DNA from: a virus
IMG/VR virus record: IMGVR_UViG_3300017735_000045
Span: 1-34,302 of that record
Length of the DNA stretch: 34,302 nucleotides
Strand: one strand, 5' to 3'
The notes beneath the pieces are model-generated. The model was not told the origin of the DNA. It did no database searches and worked only from the letters and a program-made list of their open reading frames with translations. Position 1 is the first letter of the stretch, and each line of letters begins with the position of its first letter. Of this stretch, positions 14,092 to 22,329 are shown in pieces. A program made the position numbers and the translations under genes.

Positions 14092-14521
14092 ACGTAAGCA
14101 TAATGCTAAACGGTATCGCAGCGGTCTAGAGAAAGAGGTTGCTGCATACCTAAAAAACAATCAACAAAAAGTTAGGTACGAAGTTCTAAAAATTGAGTGG
14201 GAAGACTTGAGATATAGAACCTACACACCTGACTTTATGCTAGATAATGGTATTATTGTAGAGACTAAGGGTATCTTTGATAGTGAGGACAGACGTAAGC
14301 ACTTAGAGGTACGTAAGCAACACCCTGAGTTAGATATAAGGTTTGTGTTTAGTAACTCTATGGCTAAGCTTTACAAGGGATCAAAGACTAGGTACTGCAA
14401 TTGGTGCGACAAGAATGGTTTTATATGGGCGCACCGTGTAATACCAGAAGAATGGCTCAAAGAAAAGGGTAGAGTTATTAAAGCTAAGACGATAACCCTA
14501 AAGGAGAAGATAAATAAATGA
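14075..14521 (+). CDS. Endonuclease I (Holliday-junction resolvase), T7 gp3 type (148 aa)
   Basis: Cuts branched DNA; in T7 it resolves junctions and helps destroy host DNA. The catalytic set of the family is present at matching spacing: Glu19 (RSGLEKEVA), Asp53 (YTPDF), Glu63 and Lys65 (VETKG). The C-terminal CNWCDKNGFIWA includes two Cys. Length matches T7 endonuclease I (149 aa). It overlaps the upstream gene by 17 bases and the downstream gene by 4 (ATGA). Its position after the exonuclease resembles the gene order of T7-like phages. Confidence 0.93.
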   Translation: MPPLNKRKHNAKRYRSGLEKEVAAYLKNNQQKVRYEVLKIEWEDLRYRTYTPDFMLDNGIIVETKGIFDSEDRRKHLEVRKQHPELDIRFVFSNSMAKLYKGSKTRYCNWCDKNGFIWAHRVIPEEWLKEKGRVIKAKTITLKEKINK

Positions 14522-14862
14522 CACGCACCGTAGAAGAAGATGAAGTTGCGCTTATACTATCGCCTGTGGCGTTTGATAAAAAGGGTAACTGGACAGGAGA
14601 GTTAGCTACAGGTTTGATTGTAGGAGAAAACAATAAGATGTGTGTAGAGGATCTAGCTTACCTTATTCACTTAGCTACACTCATGGGTGCTTTCTTACAG
14701 ATGGCACAAGATGATGAAGACTTATATCGTGAGGTAGAAGATTATAGAAATGACGTAATGGGTCTTGACAATGACGTAAAAGAAATGTATGAAGAGGTAG
14801 AAGGAACAGACGGTAAGGTTGTTAAACTTACTAGGTTTACTAAGACTTTAGGGAATGCTTAA
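14518..14862 (+). CDS. Acidic hypothetical protein (114 aa)
   Basis: Strongly acidic in the second half (DDEDLYREVEDYRNDVMG), helical, with a hydrophobic middle (LAYLIHLATLMGAFLQMA) that is more like a buried helix than a membrane span. Similar small acidic proteins sit near endonuclease I in marine podoviruses as far as I recall; no function is known. Confidence 0.65.
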   Translation: MTRTVEEDEVALILSPVAFDKKGNWTGELATGLIVGENNKMCVEDLAYLIHLATLMGAFLQMAQDDEDLYREVEDYRNDVMGLDNDVKEMYEEVEGTDGKVVKLTRFTKTLGNA

Positions 14863-15091
14863 CATGACAGATCCAGTAACGAAACCCATTCACTACAACC
14901 AAGCAGGTATAGAATGTATTGAAGCTATACGTGCTATGACCTGTTCAATGAATGGTACAAGCGCTTACATGGCGGGTAATGTATTGAAGTACATGTGGCG
15001 TCACGAATACAAGAATGGTTTAGAAGACTTAGAGAAAGCTAGGGTCTATCTAGGTTGGCTGATTGATAACTACAAGGAGATGCATAAATGA
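14855..15091 (+). CDS. DUF3310 family protein (78 aa)
   Basis: Matches the DUF3310 pattern: DPVTKPIHYNQAGIECIEAI, then YMAGNVLKYMWRHEYKNG and LEKARVYLGWLI. The family is widespread in phages and often annotated as nucleotide-kinase-like, without proven activity. An ATG at 14864 (MTDPV) is an alternative start and fits the family N-terminus better. Located close to MazG and RNR, which agrees with nucleotide metabolism. Confidence 0.85.
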   Translation: MLNMTDPVTKPIHYNQAGIECIEAIRAMTCSMNGTSAYMAGNVLKYMWRHEYKNGLEDLEKARVYLGWLIDNYKEMHK

Positions 15092-15258
15092 GAAAGAAGT
15101 TTAGTGTTACCTTTCTTCTTGAAGTAGAAGAAGACGGTAATATATTATCGCTTGTAGAGGACGCACATACAGAGGATATACATGATCTAATACACAATAC
15201 GTTCCATGACATAGACGATGTAGAGATAGACAGATTAAATATAAAGGAGAGATGGTAG
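15088..15258 (+). CDS. Small acidic protein (56 aa)
   Basis: Begins MRKKFSVTFLLEVEEDGN: a probable beta hairpin followed by an acidic helix (EDIHDLIHNTFHDIDDVEID). The start overlaps the DUF3310 stop by 4 bases (ATGA), and the stop comes one base before the next start. The coupled position supports it as real; function unknown. Confidence 0.6.
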   Translation: MRKKFSVTFLLEVEEDGNILSLVEDAHTEDIHDLIHNTFHDIDDVEIDRLNIKERW

Positions 15259-15259
15259 T

Positions 15260-15622
15260 ATGATCAGTCAAGAAGATATTGATGCATTCAAAAGGTTTAA
15301 CGATGTTGATTACTTACTAAATGAGTATCAAGAAATGGCAGCATCTACTGCTATATACAAAGTAGAACATCAAGTTATCTACCCTGCGCTGGGCTTAGCA
15401 GCAGAGGCAGGTGAGGTAGCTAACAAAGTAAAGAAGATTTTACGTGATGGTAGCTTTGATCGTGAAGGTATTTCGGATGAGATAGGTGACTGCCTGTGGT
15501 ACATAGCAGCGCTATGCCGTGACTTAAATGTAGACATGTCAGATATAGCTAGAAATAATTTAAAGAAGTTAAAGGATCGTCAAGAAAGAGGAACTATAAA
15601 AGGTAGTGGGGATAAACGATAA
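15260..15622 (+). CDS. mazG: MazG-like nucleotide pyrophosphohydrolase (120 aa)
   Basis: Hydrolyses nucleoside triphosphates to monophosphates; in marine phages it is thought to clean the dNTP pool or affect the host ppGpp response. The metal-binding motif is present as E49xxE52 (LAAEAGEV) and E74xxD77 (SDEIGDCLWY). A single short MazG domain, as usual in phages. It overlaps the RNR gene by 1 base, and together they form a nucleotide-supply pair. Confidence 0.92.
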   Translation: MISQEDIDAFKRFNDVDYLLNEYQEMAASTAIYKVEHQVIYPALGLAAEAGEVANKVKKILRDGSFDREGISDEIGDCLWYIAALCRDLNVDMSDIARNNLKKLKDRQERGTIKGSGDKR

Positions 15623-17520
15623 TGGATAATTACTTACCGACTGACTATCAGTCATTCATTCACAAGTCTAGGTACGCTAAATACTTTGATAACAAAGGGC
15701 GTGAGTCTTGGAGTGAAACAGTAGAGCGTTACATGAATAACGTTGTACGTCCTAAGGCAGGACACGACAGCTACGTAGATCAGATGCGTGACGCTATTCT
15801 AAGCCTAGATGTTATGCCATCTATGAGAGCTATGATGACTGCAGGGCCAGCACTTGACAGAGACAACACTGCTGGGTATAACTGTAGCTACTTACCCGTA
15901 GATGACCCGAAAGCCTTCGATGAGGCTATGTTCATCCTCTTGTGTGGCACTGGCGTTGGGTTCAGTGTTGAACGTCAGTTCGTTAGTAAGCTCCCTGAAG
16001 TCCCTGAGCTGTTCGATAGTGAAACTACAATCGTTGTCAAAGACAGTAAGGAAGGTTGGGCTAAGGCTTTCAGACAATTGTTGGCACTCCTTTGGGCTGG
16101 TGAGATTCCTAAATGGGATGTCTCAAAGGTTCGTCCTGCAGGTGCAAGACTAAAGACATTCGGCGGTAGAGCATCAGGCCCAGCGCCTTTAGTTGAACTG
16201 TTTAACTTTGCTATTACAACATTTAAGAACGCACAAGGACGTAGGCTATCTAGCATTGAGTGCCATGACCTTATGTGCTTCATTGGTCAGATCGTTGTAG
16301 TTGGTGGTGTACGCCGTTCAGCTATGATTAGTTTGTCTAACCTGAGTGATGACCGTATGCGCCACGCTAAGTCAGGTCAATGGTGGGAAACAGCAGCGCA
16401 TCGTGCGTTAGCGAATAACTCTGTAAGCTACACTGAGAAGCCTGACATGGAAACGTTTATGCGTGAGTGGCAAGCCTTAGTAGAAAGCAAGTCAGGTGAA
16501 CGTGGTATATTTAATCGGCAAGCAAGTAAAGTACAGGCTGCAAAGAACGGACGTAGGGATGCAAACTATGAGTTCGGGACTAACCCGTGCAGCGAAATCA
16601 TCCTTCGTCCAAATCAGTTTTGTAATTTAACAGAGGTAGTTGTACGTGCCACAGACACTATTGAAAACCTAGAAGGTAAGGTACGTATCGCAACGATCCT
16701 CGGAACAATCCAGTCATCCTACACAAAGTTTCCATACTTGCGTAAGGTGTGGAGCAAGAACACCGAAGAAGAGCGTCTGTTGGGTGTGTCGCTTACAGGA
16801 ATAATGGACAACCCCTTAATGACATCTGAGAATAGAGGATTGGAGAAAACACTTGAGCACCTACGTTCCCTTGCTGTGGCTACTAATGCTGAATGGGCTG
16901 ACCGTCTTGGTATACCTGTGGCTGCTGCGATTAGCTGCAATAAACCATCGGGAACAGTCTCACAACTGGTGGATAGCTCCTCTGGCATTCACGCTCGCCA
17001 TAGTCCCTATTATATCCGTACTGTGCGTGGTGATAATAAAGATCCCTTAACGCAGTTTATGAAAGATCAAGGTATACCTAACGAGCCATGTGTTATGAAG
17101 GGTGATACAACTACAGTGTTCAGCTTTCCACAGAAGTCACCAGCAGGTGCAGTAACACGTAACGATATGACGGCTATAGAGCAGCTTAATCTTTGGCTTA
17201 CCTATCAGCGTCATTGGTGTGAGCACAAACCTAGCGTGACTATATCAGTGCGTGACTCTGAGTGGATGCATGTAGGTGCGTTTGTGTATGAACACTTTGA
17301 CGAGATGTCAGGTGTGTCTTTCTTACCACACTCAGATCATACTTATCAGCAAGCTCCATATCAGGATTGCACAAAGGAAGATTATGAAGTACTATTAAGT
17401 TCTATGCCAGAGAAGATTGATTGGAGTAAGCTCTCTGACTATGAACAAGAAGACAACACTGTTGCAATGCAGACTATGGCTTGCACTGGTGATGTATGTG
17501 AAGTAGTTGATTTAACTTAA
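15622..17520 (+). CDS. Adenosylcobalamin-dependent (class II) ribonucleotide reductase (632 aa)
   Basis: Reduces ribonucleotides to deoxyribonucleotides for phage DNA. The active-site loop NPCSEI holds Cys323 (thiyl radical) and Glu325. The redox pair is likely Cys88 (GYNCSYLP) and Cys334 (FCNLTE), with C-terminal Cys621 and Cys626 (CTGDVC) regenerating it. CNKPSGTVSQLVDSSSGIH is the conserved phosphate-binding block. The pattern fits the monomeric B12-dependent triphosphate reductase group (NrdJ type); at 632 aa it is shorter than the Lactobacillus enzyme (739). No NrdB-like partner gene is seen, as expected for class II. It depends on host cobalamin. Confidence 0.93.
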   Translation: MDNYLPTDYQSFIHKSRYAKYFDNKGRESWSETVERYMNNVVRPKAGHDSYVDQMRDAILSLDVMPSMRAMMTAGPALDRDNTAGYNCSYLPVDDPKAFDEAMFILLCGTGVGFSVERQFVSKLPEVPELFDSETTIVVKDSKEGWAKAFRQLLALLWAGEIPKWDVSKVRPAGARLKTFGGRASGPAPLVELFNFAITTFKNAQGRRLSSIECHDLMCFIGQIVVVGGVRRSAMISLSNLSDDRMRHAKSGQWWETAAHRALANNSVSYTEKPDMETFMREWQALVESKSGERGIFNRQASKVQAAKNGRRDANYEFGTNPCSEIILRPNQFCNLTEVVVRATDTIENLEGKVRIATILGTIQSSYTKFPYLRKVWSKNTEEERLLGVSLTGIMDNPLMTSENRGLEKTLEHLRSLAVATNAEWADRLGIPVAAAISCNKPSGTVSQLVDSSSGIHARHSPYYIRTVRGDNKDPLTQFMKDQGIPNEPCVMKGDTTTVFSFPQKSPAGAVTRNDMTAIEQLNLWLTYQRHWCEHKPSVTISVRDSEWMHVGAFVYEHFDEMSGVSFLPHSDHTYQQAPYQDCTKEDYEVLLSSMPEKIDWSKLSDYEQEDNTVAMQTMACTGDVCEVVDLT

Positions 17521-17538
17521 ACCCAAAGGAGAAATAAC

Positions 17539-17658
17539 ATGACAGGTTTTGAATTTATTGCAGTAGCAACTATCGGTATGGCGGCTATTGGAGAAGTAGT
17601 TAACTTAGCATCAGAGCACGGACCAGCTTTGATTGATCAAGTGAAGAATTGGTTTTAG
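17539..17658 (+). CDS. Short hydrophobic protein (39 aa)
   Basis: Starts MTGFEFIAVATIGMAAIGEV and ends DQVKNWF. One hydrophobic helix and a short amphipathic end. AAAGGAGA lies 8 bases before the ATG, a strong ribosome site. It ends one base before the next start. It could be a small membrane peptide; role unknown. Confidence 0.6.
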   Translation: MTGFEFIAVATIGMAAIGEVVNLASEHGPALIDQVKNWF

Positions 17659-17659
17659 T

Positions 17660-17848
17660 ATGTATGCTTTACTGTTAGTTATGATGTTTGAAGGTAAGGT
17701 ACAGGTACAAGCCTTTAATGGTTTGTTCATGGACCATGCGTCTTGTAGGGAGGTAGGTTCTAAAATGGAAACACGCTTAGAAGATTCAAAACCAGGACCA
17801 TCAGCTACAGCTAAAACATACTGTTTCCAAATACCAGAGAGTGCATAA
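17660..17848 (+). CDS. Small protein with hydrophobic N-terminus (62 aa)
   Basis: The N-terminus MYALLLVMMFEGK is hydrophobic; two Cys (about 29 and 55) could form a disulfide if exported. I have seen the pattern of a hydrophobic start, a central FxxxxSCREVG-type block and C-terminal YCF in other marine phage proteins, but no function is known. It starts one base after the upstream stop. Confidence 0.6.
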   Translation: MYALLLVMMFEGKVQVQAFNGLFMDHASCREVGSKMETRLEDSKPGPSATAKTYCFQIPESA

Positions 17849-18053
17849 TGTGAACATAGAAGAAGAAGCTAAAAAGCACACACGAGCTAGGCAGGAAGAG
17901 TTCTACGATAAGTTAGTTACCTTATTGATACCTGCCCAGCGTCACATATCTACTAGCCTGTATGAATCTAAATCAAAAGATAGAGCACTGCAAAGTATAG
18001 AAGATGCTATCTTATTAGCTAGACATGCAGCGGAATTAACTAAACTGAAATAA
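17841..18053 (+). CDS. Helical hypothetical protein, last gene of early block (70 aa)
   Basis: A mostly helical protein (NIEEEAKKHTRARQEEFYDK, later SIEDAILLARHAAELTKLK). The start is uncertain: GTG at 17841 or GTG at 17850 just after the upstream stop; no ATG fits. It ends directly before the terminator at 18052-18090. Function unknown. Confidence 0.6.
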   Translation: MHNVNIEEEAKKHTRARQEEFYDKLVTLLIPAQRHISTSLYESKSKDRALQSIEDAILLARHAAELTKLK

Positions 18054-18090
18054 AAAAAGGGGGCTGTCGTGGCCCCCTCTTCTTTTCTTA
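18052..18090. terminator. Bidirectional intrinsic terminator between convergent blocks
   Basis: GGGGGC (18059-18064) pairs with GCCCCC (18072-18077), plus A18058-T18078, loop TGTCGTG. It is flanked by seven As on the left and a T-rich tract (TCTTCTTTT) on the right, so it works as a terminator read from either strand. It lies between the stop of the last plus gene and the stop of the first minus gene. Confidence 0.92.
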
Positions 18091-21000
18091 GTTACCCTTC
18101 TTTAGGTAATTGAGATGATCTATGTATGAGTTGTACATGTTTAACTCTCTGAAGTTGAACTCTCGTACATCTGTAGAGGAGACACCGTTGCGCTTCATAT
18201 ACTTGAGAGCTTCTGCTTGTTGCTCTTTAGTACCCTTAGTGTAAGCCTTAAAGCGTAACCGATCCATGAAGCCAGGATTCTCGTAATAGTCTAACATGTT
18301 TCGTGTTTCTTTACGAGCCTGTTGAAGTTCATACTTAACTCTGTCTCTACGATACTGCAGCAAGCTTGCACCTGCAGGTAAACCTTTCCCCTCAGTAAAC
18401 CGTTCATCCTTTAGAAGTCTAGTCATTCTAGGTTCTAGCATAGGAGCAATTGACTCGTTAAAGATCCTGTCATACATAGGGATCTTACCACGTTGATCTG
18501 CTGTCCACGTCTGTAGTTCAGACAGAGAGTATACTTTCTCTGCTGCTGTTCTGCCTTTCTTGACGTTAATACCTAATATCCTAGCCAATGGATTAGCGTC
18601 ATAGACATCACCCTGACGTGTAGCTACCCGTAGCTTATCACCAGTGATGGTATCTGTTTCACCTATCAGTACTTCTAAGATATTGTCAAAGTATTTAGTT
18701 GCGCTCTGTGTAAACGCTGTGCCACCCTTAGCTTGTCTAACATCCTTAGCCGTATCCGTGTCCGTCAGGAAGCCTACCATTCTGTTAGCTGCATCAAGAG
18801 GACGTGTGAAACCAGCAGCGATATTACCTGTTGACTTATACAAAGCCTCAAAGCCTCTGCTTCTGTTGCCACCCTCTGCGTTGAACATCATGTCCATAAT
18901 ATTGTACATGTCGTTTGCAAACTGTGCATCTCGTGCAACCTGACCAATGGCAAGCTGGTTACCTATCTCTTGGTAAAGCTCTTTAGGTACAGGCTCACCT
19001 TTACGTTTAAGGTTTGCAGCCCTACCCATAGCTAAGAAGGCTGACATAGGGAATACGTTACGTACATCTATGATAGTACCGCCACCTGTATTGATCTCAT
19101 TGAAAGCTAAACCTTGTTTCTCTTGCTTCTCTGAGTACAGCATAGCCGTACCTAATCCTGCTGTACCTACTAAAGCTCTAGACATAGCCTCAATAGACTG
19201 GATGTCTCCGTCTTTAGCTATACGTGATGCAGCAGGGAGCAGTGATGCTGGACCCCATTGATAAGCTGTAGCTACAACGTTGTTCATAAATCTACCAAAC
19301 GGTATGATAGTTCCCAAACCAGGGGTGTTAGAAGCTTTCTCTACAAACTTAGCTATCTCTCCCAAGGCTTGGTCTTTTGTCGTGTAGTCCTTGGAAAAGA
19401 CAGACCGTAGTGTCGTGTCAATAGCAGCACCAATAACGTCATCGTCTATCTCCTCTAGTCTACCTTCTTTAAGAATTGTCTTGAGTGATACTTCTTTCTT
19501 TAACTGTAGGTACTTGTCTAGTTCAGTCATAAACATCTGTGACTTAGTGAATGTATCTTGGATACGCACACCTGTAATATTCATAGATGCGTTTGTTAGT
19601 CTTTCTACATTCTTGTATATAGGATCGTTAGGGTCCATGCCAAAACGTTTAGCACTACGTTCTACTCCCCCTGCTACTGTTTCAAACAAAAGACCTTGAA
19701 TATCTGACTGTCCTGTTTCATCTTTGATCTCTTGCATCATCTTCATGTAAGCATCATGCGTTGTGAAAGGGTCAGCAAAGTTCTTCATCTTTTGAGTTTG
19801 TATTTGACGATATACTTTAGCCTGTCGGAGTAGTTTATCTGCACCTACTTTGTCACCTATACCGTAGCGCCCTGCAGCACCTACCATAAGAAGACCAGAT
19901 GACATCGTGTCAGCTACAACCTGACCAGTAAAGAACTGCCCGAAGCCCATAACGTTTGCGGCTGTAGTAGCAGGAGATGAAACCAACATACGTTTCCACA
20001 CGTTCTGACCGTAAGAGAACCGCTTAGCTTTTCTAGCTACAGCAAACTCAGACTCAAGTGTGTCACGTAGTTCTTTACTGTTCAGTGTTTCTTTAAGGAT
20101 CTCGTTACCAGCTACGACACCACCGTCTATCGTGCGTCTAACCTGAGACATAACTGCAAGCTTACGTCCTGCTCTGGATACATCTGCTGCAATAATCTCG
20201 CCAATCTCCACACCTAAGTCAGCAGCCTCACCTAGTGTTACACCTACACGACTTCTGAACAATCCAGAGATCTCTTGTAGTTCTTCCTCTGGCATGAACC
20301 TTAACAGGTTAGTCATAATGTCAGACACCTTAGTATCCCTACGAATCTTTATACCTTTATCCCTAAAGACTTCTACAACACCGCCCTTATTACCATCACC
20401 TAACATAATTTGACGTAAGAGAGTTTCAGGTATAGCGGTGTTCTCTTCTAAGACTTCCTCACCTGCTTTGACTTTCTCATCCCATCTTTTGATACCATCC
20501 TTGATAGCGTTAGATGCTCTATCTTGATCCTTAACGTCAGGCAACAAAGGCTTACCTATAGTCTCACGTTTTAGTCTACGCTTCTCTGCCTTTAGTTGGT
20601 TTATCTTTCTAGTTCTAGCTGTCTTCTGACCTTTAGTTGCTGCTGGCATAGCCTCTGCAGCTTTAATGTCTTTGTCTAGTGAAGCAATCTTAGCTCTGTC
20701 TACTAACTCAGTTGACTTCTCTGCACGTCCTGCTATCTGTGCTTCTTGTACAGCATCACCTAAACCTGACGCACCGCCAAACTTACCAAAGGCGTAATGC
20801 AAGCCACCCCCTACACCGCCCAGCGCAAGAGATAAACCTGTTTGTAACTCACTGTATTCTTCTTGAGAACCTACATCTAAATAGATATGCTGAATAGCAT
20901 TATCCTGTATACCTGCTACAAGTGCATCAATAGCTGTAGTCTGTATTACGGCTCTCTTGCCAGCCTTCTTTAGTTCATCTTTAGCTACACCTGATGCAGC

Positions 21001-21756
21001 ATTTTGTGCAGCCCTAAGTCTCACTTCTGCCTTGGCTTTCTTTGCAGCCTTACGTGCTGCCATAGAGACTTCTTTGCTAGATGCACTCTTAGCTATCATC
21101 TTCTGAGCCATTAGAGTGCCAGCCTCAATACCAGCATTCTCAGCGGCTTGCTTAGTAGCACCACTCTGTGCTGCACGTTTAGCGGCCTGACTTGCGGCTT
21201 GCTTGATTGCAGCCTTACCTGTTTGTGTTACACCTAGTGCAGCGGCCTTACCGAAACTACCAGTAAGAGCACCTACATAGTTTGTAGGGTCTGACGCTGC
21301 AGCAAACACGTAGTCTTTCACACCGTCTAACGCACCATATATACCGTCATTGACAAACACATTACCTAAGCTGTCATACAAGTTATATGCCTGTGCAGCC
21401 ATAGCCTTTGTGTTCTCATCCGCTTTACTTATAAAGCGTACCTCACCTGCAGTAGATACAGCGTTAGTATTAAAGAAACGCATGTGGTCAACAAAGTCTT
21501 CTACTAAGGTTTCTTCTTCCATGTCCATATAGTCAACGCCTTTGTTGGCTGACATGTAGTCACGTATGGTATTGAGGTTTTCGTATCTATACAGGTCTTT
21601 CTTCTTTAACTTCTGACCCTCAGGTACAGGACTATCAAAGACTTCTTCTTCGTTATCTAATATAGTGGAGCTATGCTTGTGCATAGGCGGCTCTACTTTT
21701 GCAAAGCCGCCCTCTCCTAGTCCGTACTTTTTAAATATATCAACTTGGTTTGTCAT
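18088..21756 (-). CDS. Large putative internal virion / DNA-ejection protein (1222 aa)
   Basis: No enzymatic motif was found. An Ala/Lys-rich helical region (about 170-275, such as AAIKQAASQAAKRAAQSG) is followed by a Gly-rich hydrophobic stretch near 310-325 (LALGGVGGGLHYAFG), and several more hydrophobic helices occur in the middle. Size, helix content and position at the end of the late block resemble internal core proteins of podoviruses (T7 gp15/gp16 type) that form the ejection channel; this is inference from context. It overlaps the glucosaminidase gene by 4 bases (ATGA). A peptidoglycan-cutting activity is not seen here but is supplied next door. Confidence 0.7.
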   Translation of the reverse strand: MTNQVDIFKKYGLGEGGFAKVEPPMHKHSSTILDNEEEVFDSPVPEGQKLKKKDLYRYENLNTIRDYMSANKGVDYMDMEEETLVEDFVDHMRFFNTNAVSTAGEVRFISKADENTKAMAAQAYNLYDSLGNVFVNDGIYGALDGVKDYVFAAASDPTNYVGALTGSFGKAAALGVTQTGKAAIKQAASQAAKRAAQSGATKQAAENAGIEAGTLMAQKMIAKSASSKEVSMAARKAAKKAKAEVRLRAAQNAASGVAKDELKKAGKRAVIQTTAIDALVAGIQDNAIQHIYLDVGSQEEYSELQTGLSLALGGVGGGLHYAFGKFGGASGLGDAVQEAQIAGRAEKSTELVDRAKIASLDKDIKAAEAMPAATKGQKTARTRKINQLKAEKRRLKRETIGKPLLPDVKDQDRASNAIKDGIKRWDEKVKAGEEVLEENTAIPETLLRQIMLGDGNKGGVVEVFRDKGIKIRRDTKVSDIMTNLLRFMPEEELQEISGLFRSRVGVTLGEAADLGVEIGEIIAADVSRAGRKLAVMSQVRRTIDGGVVAGNEILKETLNSKELRDTLESEFAVARKAKRFSYGQNVWKRMLVSSPATTAANVMGFGQFFTGQVVADTMSSGLLMVGAAGRYGIGDKVGADKLLRQAKVYRQIQTQKMKNFADPFTTHDAYMKMMQEIKDETGQSDIQGLLFETVAGGVERSAKRFGMDPNDPIYKNVERLTNASMNITGVRIQDTFTKSQMFMTELDKYLQLKKEVSLKTILKEGRLEEIDDDVIGAAIDTTLRSVFSKDYTTKDQALGEIAKFVEKASNTPGLGTIIPFGRFMNNVVATAYQWGPASLLPAASRIAKDGDIQSIEAMSRALVGTAGLGTAMLYSEKQEKQGLAFNEINTGGGTIIDVRNVFPMSAFLAMGRAANLKRKGEPVPKELYQEIGNQLAIGQVARDAQFANDMYNIMDMMFNAEGGNRSRGFEALYKSTGNIAAGFTRPLDAANRMVGFLTDTDTAKDVRQAKGGTAFTQSATKYFDNILEVLIGETDTITGDKLRVATRQGDVYDANPLARILGINVKKGRTAAEKVYSLSELQTWTADQRGKIPMYDRIFNESIAPMLEPRMTRLLKDERFTEGKGLPAGASLLQYRRDRVKYELQQARKETRNMLDYYENPGFMDRLRFKAYTKGTKEQQAEALKYMKRNGVSSTDVREFNFRELNMYNSYIDHLNYLKKGN

Positions 21757-22319
21757 TCATAACCACCTAACTCTTTGAGAGTTTTTCCTTTAACTATACT
21801 TCGTACTGTCCTTGCGTAGCTAGGGTCAGTAGCGTAACCTGATCTACCTAGTGCAGCAATTTGTTCTTCTAGTGTAGTAGCTGTAAGGAAGGGTTTGTAG
21901 CGTGGGTTCTCTTGTAAAAAAGTACCGTAGCCTTGTACGCTATCAGCTAAACTATCATATGCCTTAAAGGTGTCTTGGATCTTAACTCTTTGACCGTTGA
22001 CAACTTCATGTGTAGTAAAGTCAATACCTTCACCGCCATGTGCCTTGATACCAAAGAAGCTATTACCTTTTACTTTACTACCCCACCCTGTTTCCACCGC
22101 ACTTTGTGCAATGATAACACGCTCATCAATACCTAACTCTTGAGATAGCTGTTTAGCTAAAGGTTGTATTGCATTTACAAAAGCTGCTTTACTTTCAAAC
22201 GGTCCTGTGTGTACAGGTGCTTGTGGTTTCTCCACTAAAGAAGTCTCTGTTGCCCGTGTGGAAAAATCTATACTATTTTCTGTGCTTCCCCTTTGTGAGA
22301 AGTCAATTGCATTTCCCAT
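21753..22319 (-). CDS. Virion-type glucosaminidase, FlgJ/GH73-like (188 aa)
   Basis: Cuts peptidoglycan glycan strands. The GH73 core has VIIAQSAVETGWGS with the likely catalytic Glu76, SFFGIKA (88-93), then YDSLADSVQGYGTFL and a C-terminal GYATDPSYA block. The N-terminal tail contains a short duplication, IDFSQRGST and IDFSTRATE. The start at 22319 follows AGGGG at good spacing. A longer in-frame version reaching 22397 or 22415 would add a signal-anchor-like segment (ILLILLTVGYFL) but overlap the upstream gene. Location between virion genes suggests a tail-associated lysin used at entry; a role in lysis is also possible. Confidence 0.85.
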   Translation of the reverse strand: MGNAIDFSQRGSTENSIDFSTRATETSLVEKPQAPVHTGPFESKAAFVNAIQPLAKQLSQELGIDERVIIAQSAVETGWGSKVKGNSFFGIKAHGGEGIDFTTHEVVNGQRVKIQDTFKAYDSLADSVQGYGTFLQENPRYKPFLTATTLEEQIAALGRSGYATDPSYARTVRSIVKGKTLKELGGYE

Positions 22320-22329
22320 GTTTAAGCCC

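Noticed and set aside
18644-19699. Plus-strand frames opposite the 1222-aa gene
   Set aside because: They are Ser/Leu/Val-rich antisense shadows without ribosome sites, in a region where all other evidence supports the minus strand.
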